Source: Oscillospiraceae bacterium
Lineage (GTDB): Bacteria; Bacillota; Clostridia; Oscillospirales; Acutalibacteraceae
DNA: 33,660 bases
Direction: 5' to 3'
Assembly: GCA_031271865.1 (NCBI GenBank)
Contig: JAISUW010000014.1
Span: 1 to 33,660 of the forward strand
Under the pieces are notes generated by a model that saw nothing but the letters and a program-made list of their open reading frames with translations, was not told where the DNA came from and searched no databases. Every line of letters starts with the position of its first letter. Position 1 is the stretch's first letter. Position numbers and translations under genes: made by a program. Below are positions 1-7,546 of the stretch, one piece after another.

Positions 1-78
1 CAACGTGGGCCGCGTCGGGGGGGCGCCGCCCGGCGGGTCGCGCCCCGCCGCGGGGCTTCGCGACGCCCCGCCGCCGCC
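1..78. repeat. GC-rich nested palindromes downstream of the HAD gene
   Basis: This stretch is almost entirely G and C and folds on itself. The clearest structure is at 37-64: outer arms GTCGCG (37-42) and CGCGAC (59-64) enclose CCCCG (43-47) and CGGGG (51-55). CGGGGC (51-56) can also pair with GCCCCG (65-70) around TTCGCGAC. It resembles the TTCGCGAA-centred palindromes at 18186 and 21677. It lies immediately after the stop of the HAD gene on the minus strand, so it could act as an RNA 3' end or be a REP-type element. There is no T-run. Confidence 0.5.
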
Positions 79-759
79 TCACAGTGTTTCCAGCACCCCG
101 GGCAATGCTGCGATGTGCCGAATGGTTTTGTCTATAAAGGGAGCCTGCTTGGCGGAGACGGAGAGTCCAGTCAGGAATTGTGTGGTCTGTACGGATTTCA
201 TGCCAAGCATTTTGGCGCCCTCGAACTCCCGGTTGCCGCCGTCGCCGATATAGACGGCGGGAGCCGTCGCGCCGGACAGGGCGGAGATGGCAAGCTGATA
301 TATTTCCTTCTCCGGCTTGACATAACCGCAGTTGCAGGAGAAGACGGCGGTATCAAACAGCTTCGAGAGCTTAGAGGACTTCCAGTACTGGATGTCTAAG
401 ACATCCGCGTTGCTCACGAGGGCGAGGGCATAACCTTGGCGTTTGAGTAGCCGCAGGGTATCCAAAACCTCCTGCGGCGGTTCCATGAGGGTTGCGCGGA
501 AACGCTGCGTGCGTATGCGGAGCATCTCCCGCAGGTCGGCATTCGAATACTTGCGGTTGGTGCGCAGGGCAAACTGCTCGATGATGCTCATAGGGGTGTG
601 CAGGTGCCCCCGCGCCCTTGCATCATAGAGGTTGCGATCCCCCCAAACGATTGCCTCCCACTCGTTCTGCGTGAGGCCCAAGACGTTTTTCTCATGTTCA
701 GAGGGGCTGGATTCGAGGGCAGTCAGTGTGTTAAACAAATCAAAAAGTAAAGCATTCAT
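79..759 (-). CDS. HAD-superfamily hydrolase (subfamily IA)
   Basis: A 226-aa cytosolic phosphatase-like protein. All four HAD motifs are visible: motif I near residues 5-13 (LLFDLFNTLT, nucleophile Asp7), motif II (LALVSNAD) around residue 115, the motif III lysine in GYVKPEKE, and motif IV in YIGDGGNREFEGA. In this family the first aspartate is phosphorylated and small phosphoesters are hydrolysed; the substrate cannot be read from sequence. The motif I form DLFNTLT, with Asn in place of the usual second Asp, is seen in several putative HAD hydrolases and may alter the acid/base step. The gene follows the MATE gene on the same strand with a 134-bp gap containing a GC-rich stem-loop, so co-transcription is possible. 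The ribosome binding site (AAAGAGAA) is weak. Confidence 0.85.
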   Translation of the reverse strand: MNALLFDLFNTLTALESSPSEHEKNVLGLTQNEWEAIVWGDRNLYDARARGHLHTPMSIIEQFALRTNRKYSNADLREMLRIRTQRFRATLMEPPQEVLDTLRLLKRQGYALALVSNADVLDIQYWKSSKLSKLFDTAVFSCNCGYVKPEKEIYQLAISALSGATAPAVYIGDGGNREFEGAKMLGMKSVQTTQFLTGLSVSAKQAPFIDKTIRHIAALPGVLETL

Positions 760-789
760 GGGATTTTCTCTTTCTTCGTTTTTGCCGAT

Positions 790-818
790 GGGCGGGGTAC
801 GCCGTACGGTCCCCGCCC
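790..818. repeat. GC-rich stem-loop between HAD and MATE genes
   Basis: GGGCGGGG (790-797) pairs perfectly with CCCCGCCC (811-818). The 13-nt loop itself contains the palindrome GTACG-C-CGTAC (797-807). There is no following T-run on either strand, so it is better described as a REP-like extragenic palindrome than as a classical terminator. It sits between two minus-strand genes and could stabilise or separate their messages. Confidence 0.5.
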
Positions 819-893
819 TCGGTATACGCCGCCCCGCCGCGTGTTAGCCGACAGACGGCGGGAGCGCATACCACTTCTCTTTCACACCATAAA

Positions 894-2348
894 TCATTTT
901 ATCACATCTTGTGACAAATTGCAAGCATTTTCGTCATTTTTCATGGTTTTTTGCGAATTATTTGTAATAATTAGCTCTGCTTCTGCGGCAAGACGCTTCA
1001 TTTTGCGGTCAGTAAGGATGCCGATGATGAATCCGCAGAGGCAGGAGAGGATGTCGCTGCTCATTTGGATCATCTCCAAGCCGCGCAGACCGAGGAGCCT
1101 TGGGAGGATAAAGAGAAGGGGAATCATAAATACCCCCTGCCGGGCAATCGCCAAGAAGCTCGCTTTCACGGCATCGCCGATGGTCTGCGTACACATATTC
1201 GTGATGATAAAGAACCCGAACAGTGGGATGGTGATACAGCAGTAGCGCAGGTACGCCGTGCCTATCTCGGAGACAAGCGGGTTGTCCTCCTTGTTGAAGA
1301 ACTGCACAATTTGCGGGGCGAAGACGGCGCCGAGGGCTGCCAAACACACCAGTACCAACGTAGAGAGCTTCACGCAGAACCAGAACGCTTTGCGCACGCG
1401 GCTGTAGCGCTTCGCGCCGTAGTTGAAGCCGCAGACCGGCTGGAAGGCCTGCCCGAAACCTAAGACACAGGAGTACACAAGCATGGTGAACCGCTGTACG
1501 ATGCTGATGGCGGCGACGGCTGCATCTCCGAAACCGGCGGCTGTGCGGTTCAGGGCGGCGGCAGTAAAGCCGGCAAGTCCTTGCCGGAAGAGGGATGGAG
1601 TGCCGCCGCGGAACAGCTCTTTGACCAAGCGGGCTGTGGGCTTCATGTCCTTTATGCTTATCTTCACAGCCCCTTTGCGGGTCGTGCCGTGGAGAAGGAT
1701 ACAGAAACCGAGTGCCTGCGACAGCATGGTAGAGATGCCCGCACCGCTTGTACCCATACGAAAAACGAAAATGAGCAGCGGATCCAAGGCGGTGTTCAGC
1801 ACCGCGCCCGACACCATGCCGACCATACCGTAGGCGGCGTTGCCCTCATAGCGCAGTTGGTTGTTCAACGTGAAGCTGCCGGTCATGAAAGGCGCGCCGA
1901 TGAGGATCCAGCGCATATAGTCCTTTGCAAAGGGCGCGATGGTCACGGTTGCACCCAGCGCATTCACCAGCGGGTCAAGGAACACCAGCCCGCTGACGGA
2001 AATCAGCATCCCTACGGTGAGAGACAGCCCCAGGGACATCGACGCCATCTGCCGTGCGCCGGCGAAATCCCCCGCCCCCAGTTGGCGTGACATATAGTTT
2101 CCGCTGCCGTGCCCGAAGAAGAAACCCACCGCTTGGATAATGTTCATCAGGGAAAACACAATCCCTATCGCCGCCGTCGCCGATGTACCCAAGGAGCTGA
2201 CGAAGTAGGTGTCCGCCATGTTATACAATGCACTGATGAGCATGCTCGCCATGCAGGGCAGGCTCAGCCGCAGCACGAGCATGCTGACCGGCTGCTCTAA
2301 CATATGTGTTTGTTTCTCAGCGAGGTGGGTAGTGGATTCTTGCTTCAT
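894..2348 (-). CDS. MATE family multidrug/Na+ (H+) efflux transporter
   Basis: A 484-aa integral membrane protein. The N-terminal half carries the usual MATE signature (LSLPCMASMLISALYNMADTYF, then repeated hydrophobic segments), and the second half repeats the pattern (around residue 245, GTPSLFRQGLAG), giving about 12 membrane helices. MATE proteins export cationic compounds or metabolites using a Na+ or H+ gradient; the substrate is unknown. The C-terminal ~35 residues are a polar tail longer than usual. The start is debatable. The ATG at 2346-2348 and its Shine-Dalgarno-like GAGG (2357-2360 on the minus strand) both lie inside a tract of 7-bp repeats, so residues 1-4 (MKQE) are repeat-encoded. 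The alternative is Met16 (2303), which has no good ribosome binding site. The HAD gene follows downstream. Confidence 0.9.
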   Translation of the reverse strand: MKQESTTHLAEKQTHMLEQPVSMLVLRLSLPCMASMLISALYNMADTYFVSSLGTSATAAIGIVFSLMNIIQAVGFFFGHGSGNYMSRQLGAGDFAGARQMASMSLGLSLTVGMLISVSGLVFLDPLVNALGATVTIAPFAKDYMRWILIGAPFMTGSFTLNNQLRYEGNAAYGMVGMVSGAVLNTALDPLLIFVFRMGTSGAGISTMLSQALGFCILLHGTTRKGAVKISIKDMKPTARLVKELFRGGTPSLFRQGLAGFTAAALNRTAAGFGDAAVAAISIVQRFTMLVYSCVLGFGQAFQPVCGFNYGAKRYSRVRKAFWFCVKLSTLVLVCLAALGAVFAPQIVQFFNKEDNPLVSEIGTAYLRYCCITIPLFGFFIITNMCTQTIGDAVKASFLAIARQGVFMIPLLFILPRLLGLRGLEMIQMSSDILSCLCGFIIGILTDRKMKRLAAEAELIITNNSQKTMKNDENACNLSQDVIK

Positions 2349-2367
2349 GCTTCTTGCCTCATGCCTC
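2340..2367. repeat. Four degenerate heptad repeats (TTGCTTC type)
   Basis: Four consecutive 7-bp units read TTGCTTC, ATGCTTC, TTGCCTC, ATGCCTC on the plus strand; on the minus strand they read GARGCAW. They overlap the start codon and ribosome binding site of the MATE gene. Similar blocks occur at 2424-2444, 2761-2788, 25488-25549, around 23898-23911, 5578-5591 and near 31706-31718. Confidence 0.75.
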
Positions 2368-2373
2368 TTGGTT

Positions 2374-2446
2374 GGTGCATTTTTTGTTACCGTTTGTAAC
2401 TATTGTGGGTTGGTTGCAGATTCTTGCCTCTTGCTTCTTGCTTCTT
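2374..2446. repeat. Composite repeat copy A: T-run, GTTAC palindrome, heptads
   Basis: The order is ATTTTTT, GTTAC-CGTTT-GTAAC (2386-2400), TATT, a 10-nt linker, TGCAGATTC and then three heptads (TTGCCTC, TTGCTTC, TTGCTTC at 2424-2444). Copy B at 2716-2788 has the same order and nearly the same spacing. The first 24 nt of this copy (2374-2397) recur exactly at 31739-31762. Confidence 0.75.
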
Positions 2447-2504
2447 GAGATTACACTTTGGTCTGTTCTTCCCCCATGGCAGGTTGTTCACTTGGGTTGG
2501 TTGC

Positions 2505-2620
2505 CGCCCCGATTGGGGGCGCTGCCCCCAAACCCCCGCCCGGAGCGCGTCCCGCGGCGCCCCCGGGACCCCCCGCGGCCGGGGAGTCCCCCGGACCCCC
2601 GCGGAAACTTGCCCGCTTGG
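2505..2620. repeat. GC-rich REP-like palindromic block
   Basis: TTGGGGGC (2513-2520) pairs with GCCCCCAA (2524-2531) around GCT. This is followed by runs of C and G (CGCGGCGCCCCCGGG, CCCCCCGCGGCCGGGG, AGTCCCCCGG) that can fold in several ways. Its composition is much more GC-rich than the coding DNA on either side. It is typical of extragenic palindromic elements; the function is unknown. Confidence 0.55.
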
Positions 2621-2621
2621 A

Positions 2622-2660
2622 TGGAAAATTCGCCTTATGTCCTGGTGGGCGAATTTTCCA
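2622..2660. repeat. 13-bp perfect inverted repeat (hairpin)
   Basis: TGGAAAATTCGCC (2622-2634) is the exact reverse complement of GGCGAATTTTCCA (2648-2660), with a 13-nt loop. It stands between the beta-helix gene and the MATE gene. No T-run follows on either strand. It may be an operator-like or structural element within the composite repeat. Confidence 0.7.
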
Positions 2661-2715
2661 TAGGCACTGCTTGGGTGCCTCAAGGGAAGCAGGAACAGTG
2701 GGGCAGATTTTGGCT

Positions 2716-2788
2716 ATTTTTTGTTACCGATTGTAACTATTTTAGGTGAGATGCAGATTCTTGCTTCATGCTTCTTGCTTCATGCCCC
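2716..2788. repeat. Composite repeat copy B: T-run, GTTAC palindrome, heptads
   Basis: ATTTTTT, GTTAC-CGATT-GTAAC (2723-2737), TATT, a 10-nt linker, TGCAGATTC (2752-2760) and four heptads (TTGCTTC, ATGCTTC, TTGCTTC, ATGCCCC; 2761-2788). The last heptads overlap the stop codon of the beta-helix gene (2780-2782). Copy A lies about 340 bp away in the same orientation. Confidence 0.75.
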
Positions 2789-5491
2789 TTGAACGCCGAT
2801 TCGGTCGTAGGGAATCGGTTGCCAGCCCTCCGGAACCATTCCCGGCTTGAACGTATAGTCCCCCGCTTTGTAATCCGTGAAGCGCAGGAACATATCCGAG
2901 AGCGGGTAGGTCTGGTTGCCCTCCGTCTTGGAGAAACGCTTCGCGTCGTCCGCGAAGTTGTAGCAGTTCGGCAGGCGGAAGGGTCCGTAGGAAGAGAGAT
3001 GGTTGGAGAATGCGATGTTCCCGCGCAGGTCGCCGCCCGCAGGGTTGGCGGGGAAGCCCGGCTTCTCTGTATCCGCAAAGTCCGTCAGGTACGCCTTGTA
3101 CTGCTGGAAAGCCTCCTGCCAGATCTGGCTCTGCCAGGGGGAGGCTTGGAGCGTCTCCCACATAACTCCGCCTGTGACTGCGCCTTTGTACCAGCCATTG
3201 GAGACAACTCCCTCCCGCGCACGGGCGTCCATGCCGATGGCGGTCACGCAGTCTATGAGGAGATTGTTCTGTACCGTCAGATCCCTGCCGCCGCCGATAA
3301 AGATGCCGCAGGACGGACCGTCTATAACTGTATTGCCGATGCAGGTGATGCCGCTGAGCGCATCATCTAAGTAGATACCGTGCGGGCGGTGGCTGCCCGC
3401 GCCGAGGTTGTAGAGGAGGTTATAATTCACCTGCGTGCCGTACCAATCCCAGCGGCGCCCGGCATAGATGGCTCCCGCATCATCCGAGAGCAGGCAGACA
3501 TCGTGGATGCGGTTATAGGATATCTCATGGTTGTTCCCGCCCCAGGTGACGGCTTCGTGCGGGGCGTTCCACATCTCATTGTTGCGGCAGACGTTGCCGA
3601 CACCATTGAGGGAAACCGCCGGGCAGTAGGTTTGGTATATCTCGCTCCAGTCATGAATGCGGCAATTGGTGACGGCGTTGCCGCCGGGGGTGAGTGTCTC
3701 GCGGTCGCCGCCGTCTATGGTGATTCCCCCTAAGCCCGTGCGGCTGATGTCGCAAGCTGTGACGGTGTTCCCCGTGCCGTTGATCCAGATTGCCCAGTTG
3801 GCTATGTCCCGCAGGGTGCAGTTTTGGAGGGTATTATAATCGCCGCTTATGGATACGGCGGTCTCGCGGGTGGCTTCAAGGGTAATGCCGTCAAAGGTGA
3901 TACCTGTGCCGCCGTCAATTCGGATGAGGTGGCCGGTCGCCAAGGAGAGGGTAACTTTCGCATTAGCGAAGCCGTCGGGCGGGTACACATAGGCAATACC
4001 GTTTGCGCGGTCCAAGTACCACTCCCCGGGGGCATCCAGTTCCTCTAAGGCGTTATATATATAGTAGGGACTGCCCTCTTTCATGCCGTAGTAGCTGAAG
4101 TACTCTGTTTCGAGGGCGTTGCTTTCGGGGGTATAGCTCTTCAGGGGGGAGGAGCCGTCCGCCCAGTCGAACCACCACCAGCCCATCGCCCAGACATCTT
4201 CCAGGGTCTTGTACTTCACTATGCGAGCAGCGGTGGCCGTGTCGGGTTGGAAGATGTCGCCGGGCGGGTTCATCATACCGTCTTGGGAGCCTTCCCCGCC
4301 GCCGATGCCGCGCACGGTGTCTTGGAGGACTGCGCCCGTGTAGACAAACTGTGTGCGCAGTTCCTCGTCTGTGGTAGCGTGCGTTACGAGGGGCAGGGCG
4401 TTTGGGTAGCGCGCATAGACGGCGCGGGAGCCGTTGATGAACAGCTCGCACTGCATGGGCGCGGTTCTGGTATCATCCACAGGCTCTGCGGTGAGGGGTT
4501 TCATCTGCTTGGGCGCATAGGCACCGCCGTCATAGGACTGCGCGGTGTTATAAGCACCGATGGCTTTCATCTCCCCCCAGTCGGCGCGGGTAAAGCCCAA
4601 TGCCCCTAGGTCAAGGCATAAGACTTTCTTCTGTGCTTCTGCGGGGAGGCGCTCCAGGATGGTTTGGTCCGTTACGGGGACGAAGGCGGCAGGGTCAAGT
4701 GCTGTCCCGCCGGAGAGAATGACCTCCCCATCCCCATAGGCAGCCCAAACGGTATGGCTGTCTTCCGCGGTAAGCTCCAGTCCCTTTGTCGGGTAGGTGC
4801 CGGCATGGAGGGCGATGCGTTTCTCCGTTTGGGGGAGGGCGGCGGCGGCAGCCCGCGCTTTCTCGAGTGTGGCAAAGGGGGATGCAGCGGAGCCGTCATT
4901 GCTGTCGCTGCCTTGCGGGGATACATAGAAATCAGCGTGTGTCATGCCTGTGTACTCCTGTTCGTTTTGGGTGACAGCGGGAATCGGTATATCCCAATCT
5001 CGGAGGCTTTGGCGGGCAATGGAATAATAAGTAAAGAACAATGCGGCGGCGAAGCCGCCAAGCAAGACCGACGCACCGCACAGCGTGCGCTTTTTTCCGA
5101 AAAGCCATACAGCCGCAAGCAAAAGCAGCACCGATAGATGTATGGCTATTACCAGTAAAACCATATCACAGGCGGCGGCAAGGTTGTCGGTCAGGTGCAT
5201 GGCGCGGTAGAGTACGGACGGAAGTGCCGTCATCTCTATTCCGAAGAATACCGCTGTGCTGAGGGAAACGCGCCATAGCATAGCTTTCTTTTCCAACCCG
5301 CCCCGCAGTAGCAAAGCAAGGAGCGTCAAAGCACCTGTGAAAAGTGCCGCCGCAATCTCTGAGAGGAGAAAAGGTACGCCCCATATACCGCAGATATAAT
5401 AAAACCGCCAATAAATCAAAGCAGTAGCCAAAGCAAGAAGCAACGGAAGCGAAAGCAGCGTATAAATCGTGTGTTTGGTTTTGATACGCAT
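2780..5491 (-). CDS. Membrane-anchored right-handed parallel beta-helix protein
   Basis: A 903-aa protein. Residues ~8-158 contain about five hydrophobic segments, so the N-terminus is a membrane domain. From about residue 188 the motif FYVSPQGSDSNDG followed by SPFATLEKA starts an extracellular right-handed beta-helix. This opening is typical of carbohydrate-active PbH1 proteins (glycosidases or polysaccharide lyases, for example GH141/GH120-like). Repeated turns such as GNTVTACDISRTGLGG, NNHEISYNRIHDV and GNTVIDGPSCGIFIGGG are visible in residues ~520-740. The C-terminus is not obviously anchored. It probably binds or cleaves glycans at the cell surface; the catalytic residues cannot be assigned by eye. 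The fusion of a multi-helix membrane domain to a beta-helix is uncommon. A sigma-A promoter lies at 5542-5570; the AAAGGAG ribosome binding site is about 11 nt before the ATG. Confidence 0.8.
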   Translation of the reverse strand: MRIKTKHTIYTLLSLPLLLALATALIYWRFYYICGIWGVPFLLSEIAAALFTGALTLLALLLRGGLEKKAMLWRVSLSTAVFFGIEMTALPSVLYRAMHLTDNLAAACDMVLLVIAIHLSVLLLLAAVWLFGKKRTLCGASVLLGGFAAALFFTYYSIARQSLRDWDIPIPAVTQNEQEYTGMTHADFYVSPQGSDSNDGSAASPFATLEKARAAAAALPQTEKRIALHAGTYPTKGLELTAEDSHTVWAAYGDGEVILSGGTALDPAAFVPVTDQTILERLPAEAQKKVLCLDLGALGFTRADWGEMKAIGAYNTAQSYDGGAYAPKQMKPLTAEPVDDTRTAPMQCELFINGSRAVYARYPNALPLVTHATTDEELRTQFVYTGAVLQDTVRGIGGGEGSQDGMMNPPGDIFQPDTATAARIVKYKTLEDVWAMGWWWFDWADGSSPLKSYTPESNALETEYFSYYGMKEGSPYYIYNALEELDAPGEWYLDRANGIAYVYPPDGFANAKVTLSLATGHLIRIDGGTGITFDGITLEATRETAVSISGDYNTLQNCTLRDIANWAIWINGTGNTVTACDISRTGLGGITIDGGDRETLTPGGNAVTNCRIHDWSEIYQTYCPAVSLNGVGNVCRNNEMWNAPHEAVTWGGNNHEISYNRIHDVCLLSDDAGAIYAGRRWDWYGTQVNYNLLYNLGAGSHRPHGIYLDDALSGITCIGNTVIDGPSCGIFIGGGRDLTVQNNLLIDCVTAIGMDARAREGVVSNGWYKGAVTGGVMWETLQASPWQSQIWQEAFQQYKAYLTDFADTEKPGFPANPAGGDLRGNIAFSNHLSSYGPFRLPNCYNFADDAKRFSKTEGNQTYPLSDMFLRFTDYKAGDYTFKPGMVPEGWQPIPYDRIGVQGA

Positions 5492-5541
5492 TGGCTTTCT
5501 TACTCCTTTTCATGCGGGAGGACTGCAGCGGCAATAATGCT

Positions 5542-5570
5542 ATTCTACACCTGTTTCGGCGATTTGTCAA
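5542..5570 (-). promoter_or_regulatory. Sigma-A promoter for the beta-helix gene
   Basis: On the minus strand TTGACA (5565-5570) is followed after 17 bp by TAGAAT (5542-5547). It is divergent from the aminotransferase promoter at 5607-5635, so the two genes share a control region. Confidence 0.75.
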
Positions 5571-5577
5571 GCAGAAA

Positions 5578-5591
5578 CAAGAGGCATGAGG
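5578..5591. repeat. Heptad-family copy (CAAGAGGCATGAGG)
   Basis: This 14-mer is identical to the minus strand of 2357-2370 in the MATE start region. It lies between the two divergent promoters. Confidence 0.6.
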
Positions 5592-5606
5592 TAGGGAATC
5601 TCCCCC

Positions 5607-5635
5607 TTGCAAATCCCCCCGAAACGTGCTATAAT
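5607..5635 (+). promoter_or_regulatory. Sigma-A promoter for the aminotransferase operon
   Basis: TTGCAA (5607-5612), a 17-bp spacer and TATAAT (5630-5635) with an extended -10 (TGC before TATAAT). The first gene starts 32 bp further on. Confidence 0.8.
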
Positions 5636-5666
5636 GTTACGCATATCAAACAGGGGGAAGACACCT

Positions 5667-6854
5667 ATGGACTATACCTTTTCAAACCGCATCTCCGGCT
5701 TGGCACCCTCCGCCATTCGGGAGATACTCAAAGCTACCTCCCTGCCCGGGATTATCCCTTTGGCGGCCGGGAATCCGGCACCCGATGCCTTTCCCGTGGA
5801 GGAGGTGCGGGAGATTACCGCGAAACTCCTCGCCGAGCGCCCGACCGATTGCCTCCAGTACGGCGTGACAGAAGGCTATGAGCCGCTGCGCAGCTTCCTC
5901 GCAGCCGACTGCAAGCAACGCCTGGGTTTGGGGGAGGCGTTTGATACCTTGATTGTTACCAGCGGGGCGCAGCAGGTCATGGATCTGGCGTGCAAGGCAC
6001 TTTGCAACGAGGGGGATACGGTCCTCAGTGAATCACCGTCGTTCATTGGGTCATTGAACACGTTCCGCTCGTACGGCGTGAAACTGCGCGGGGTTCCCAT
6101 GCGCCCGGACGGTATGGATATTGATGTATTAGAGGAGCTATTAAAGACGGAGCCGAAGGTGCGGTTCATCTACACAATCCCGAACTACCAGAACCCGACC
6201 GGATGGACCGCATCCTTGGAAAAGCGCAAAGCCATCTATGCCTTGGCACTGAAATACAATGTACTGATTCTGGAGGACAACCCCTACGGCGAACTGCGCT
6301 ACGCAGGCGAAGCGCTCCCGAGCATCAAGAGCTTTGACAAGGAGGGAATTGTCATTTACGCGGGGAGCCTCTCCAAAGTGCTATCTCCCGGAATCCGTGT
6401 CGGGTATACGCTGGCACCCGCGCCGATTATCGCGAAGATGACGGTCGGTAAGCAAGCCTCGGATGTGCATACCTCCATGCTCTCGCAGCAGATTGTTTAT
6501 GCGTGGCTCACGGGCTATGACACGGCGGCGCACATCCGGAAAATAAGGGAGATTTATACAAACAAACTGAACATCATGACCGATGCCTTGGCGGCGTATT
6601 GCCCGGCTTTGCACTTTGAGAAGCCGCTGGGCGGCTTGTTCCTGTGGTGCAGCCTGCCGGCGGGATTGGATGCCGTGGACTTTGCCTCGGCTGCCGTTGC
6701 GGAGAAAGTCGCCGTTGTCCCGGGAAATGCGTTTGCCGTGGAGGGTGATGCGCACAGGGATGCCGTGCGCCTGAATTTTTCCACACCTACCAACGAACAG
6801 CTGCGGCAGGGCATTGAAATCCTCGGCGGCGTATTGCAGAAAGCGGGGGAATAA
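5667..6854 (+). CDS. PLP-dependent aminotransferase, class I fold (LysN/MocR-type)
   Basis: A 395-aa fold-type I aminotransferase. The region LPGIIPLAAGNPAPDAFPVEE near residues 25-45 and the central SPSFIGSLNTF match the family of 2-aminoadipate/aromatic/branched-chain aminotransferases related to LysN and to the catalytic part of MocR regulators. The pyridoxal-phosphate lysine is Lys237 in GSLSKVLSPGIRVGY; NYQNPTG (substrate/PLP loop) precedes it, and the Arg in VRLNFS near the C-terminus is the likely carboxylate clamp. There is no N-terminal GntR domain. I chose the ATG at 5667 because of the AGGGGGAAG ribosome binding site 7 nt upstream; the in-frame ATG at 5607 overlaps the promoter. 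A nitroreductase begins 3 nt after the stop, so the two are translated from one message. The exact amino acid substrate is not determinable. Confidence 0.9.
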   Translation: MDYTFSNRISGLAPSAIREILKATSLPGIIPLAAGNPAPDAFPVEEVREITAKLLAERPTDCLQYGVTEGYEPLRSFLAADCKQRLGLGEAFDTLIVTSGAQQVMDLACKALCNEGDTVLSESPSFIGSLNTFRSYGVKLRGVPMRPDGMDIDVLEELLKTEPKVRFIYTIPNYQNPTGWTASLEKRKAIYALALKYNVLILEDNPYGELRYAGEALPSIKSFDKEGIVIYAGSLSKVLSPGIRVGYTLAPAPIIAKMTVGKQASDVHTSMLSQQIVYAWLTGYDTAAHIRKIREIYTNKLNIMTDALAAYCPALHFEKPLGGLFLWCSLPAGLDAVDFASAAVAEKVAVVPGNAFAVEGDAHRDAVRLNFSTPTNEQLRQGIEILGGVLQKAGE

Positions 6855-6857
6855 CGC

Positions 6858-7394
6858 ATGGAGGCTTTGGAAGCTGTCCTCGGACGGAAAACCATCCGGG
6901 AGTATACGCCAGAGCGGATTGACAATACCCGTTTGCGCGCGCTGCTAAGTGCGGCGGAGCGCGCCCCATCGGGGCGTAACGCGCAGCCATGCCACGTGCG
7001 CTTCACCCAAAATGCAGTAATGCTGCAAAAGATGCAAGTGGATTTCAAGAACATCGTCGGCTGGGACACGCCGGTGCATACGCGTTCGGATAAGAATCCC
7101 TTTTACCACAATGCGCCGCTCTTTGCGTTCATCTTCGCGGAGCGTGAGGCTCCCATGGATGCCGGTATAATGGCGGAAAACATTGCCATCGCCGCCCGCG
7201 CCGTCGGCTTGGAGAGTGTCATTGTCGGGAGCGTGGGAGCACTCTTCTCTGATGCCGCTGCCGGCGCGAAGTGGCGGCAGGCGCTGGACATCCCGCCGGA
7301 CTATCCCTTTATGGTGGGTATCGGCATCGGCTGCGGCGATGAGGATCCCCCCTTTAAAGACCGTGAACCCAACCGCATAAAGATAATTGAATAA
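6858..7394 (+). CDS. Nitroreductase family FMN oxidoreductase
   Basis: A 178-aa protein. LGRKTIREYTPERIDNTRLRALL at the N-terminus with SGRNAQPCH is the classical nitroreductase FMN-binding start, in which the basic residues of RKTIREY contact the flavin phosphate. The later DAGIMAENIAIAARAVGL and the GIGIGCGDEDPP turn also fit. These are usually homodimeric cytosolic NAD(P)H-dependent flavoproteins; the physiological substrate is unknown. The gene lies 3 nt behind the aminotransferase stop and uses GCGGGGGA inside that gene's end as its ribosome binding site, so the two are probably co-regulated. The length is typical for small members of the family. Confidence 0.85.
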   Translation: MEALEAVLGRKTIREYTPERIDNTRLRALLSAAERAPSGRNAQPCHVRFTQNAVMLQKMQVDFKNIVGWDTPVHTRSDKNPFYHNAPLFAFIFAEREAPMDAGIMAENIAIAARAVGLESVIVGSVGALFSDAAAGAKWRQALDIPPDYPFMVGIGIGCGDEDPPFKDREPNRIKIIE

Positions 7395-7432
7395 GAATCC
7401 GCGGAATTTGTCAAAAATTCACACAAAAGCAC

Positions 7433-7461
7433 TTGCTATTTTCCGGCTTTTGTGGTATGAT
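7433..7461 (+). promoter_or_regulatory. Sigma-A promoter for the YfhO-family gene
   Basis: TTGCTA (7433-7438), 17-bp spacer, TATGAT (7456-7461) with TGG just before the -10. It lies 38 bp after the nitroreductase stop and gives an ~80-nt leader. Confidence 0.65.
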
Positions 7462-7546
7462 TTATTGTCGTTTATTATAGCCGGGAGTTGCAGGGTGTGC
7501 TTTACCCGGCGAATGTGCCTATATATTCCGAAAGGACGGCTTGCAC

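Larger units (their letters stand above)
2349..2779. other. 430-bp intergenic region with composite repeat, no gene seen
   Basis: No convincing coding sequence is present. From left to right it holds the MATE start heptads, a GTTAC-palindrome plus heptad module (copy A), a GC-rich palindromic block, a 13-bp perfect hairpin, and a second GTTAC-palindrome plus heptad module (copy B). I found no clear sigma-A promoter for the MATE gene here. The arrangement of two direct ~70-bp modules around palindromic DNA is element-like, but no transposase is encoded. Confidence 0.6.

Noticed and set aside
2387-2683. Small frames in the intergenic region 2349-2779
   Set aside because: Products are Pro/Arg/Gly rich, derived from GC-rich palindromes and heptad repeats, with no supported start or family.
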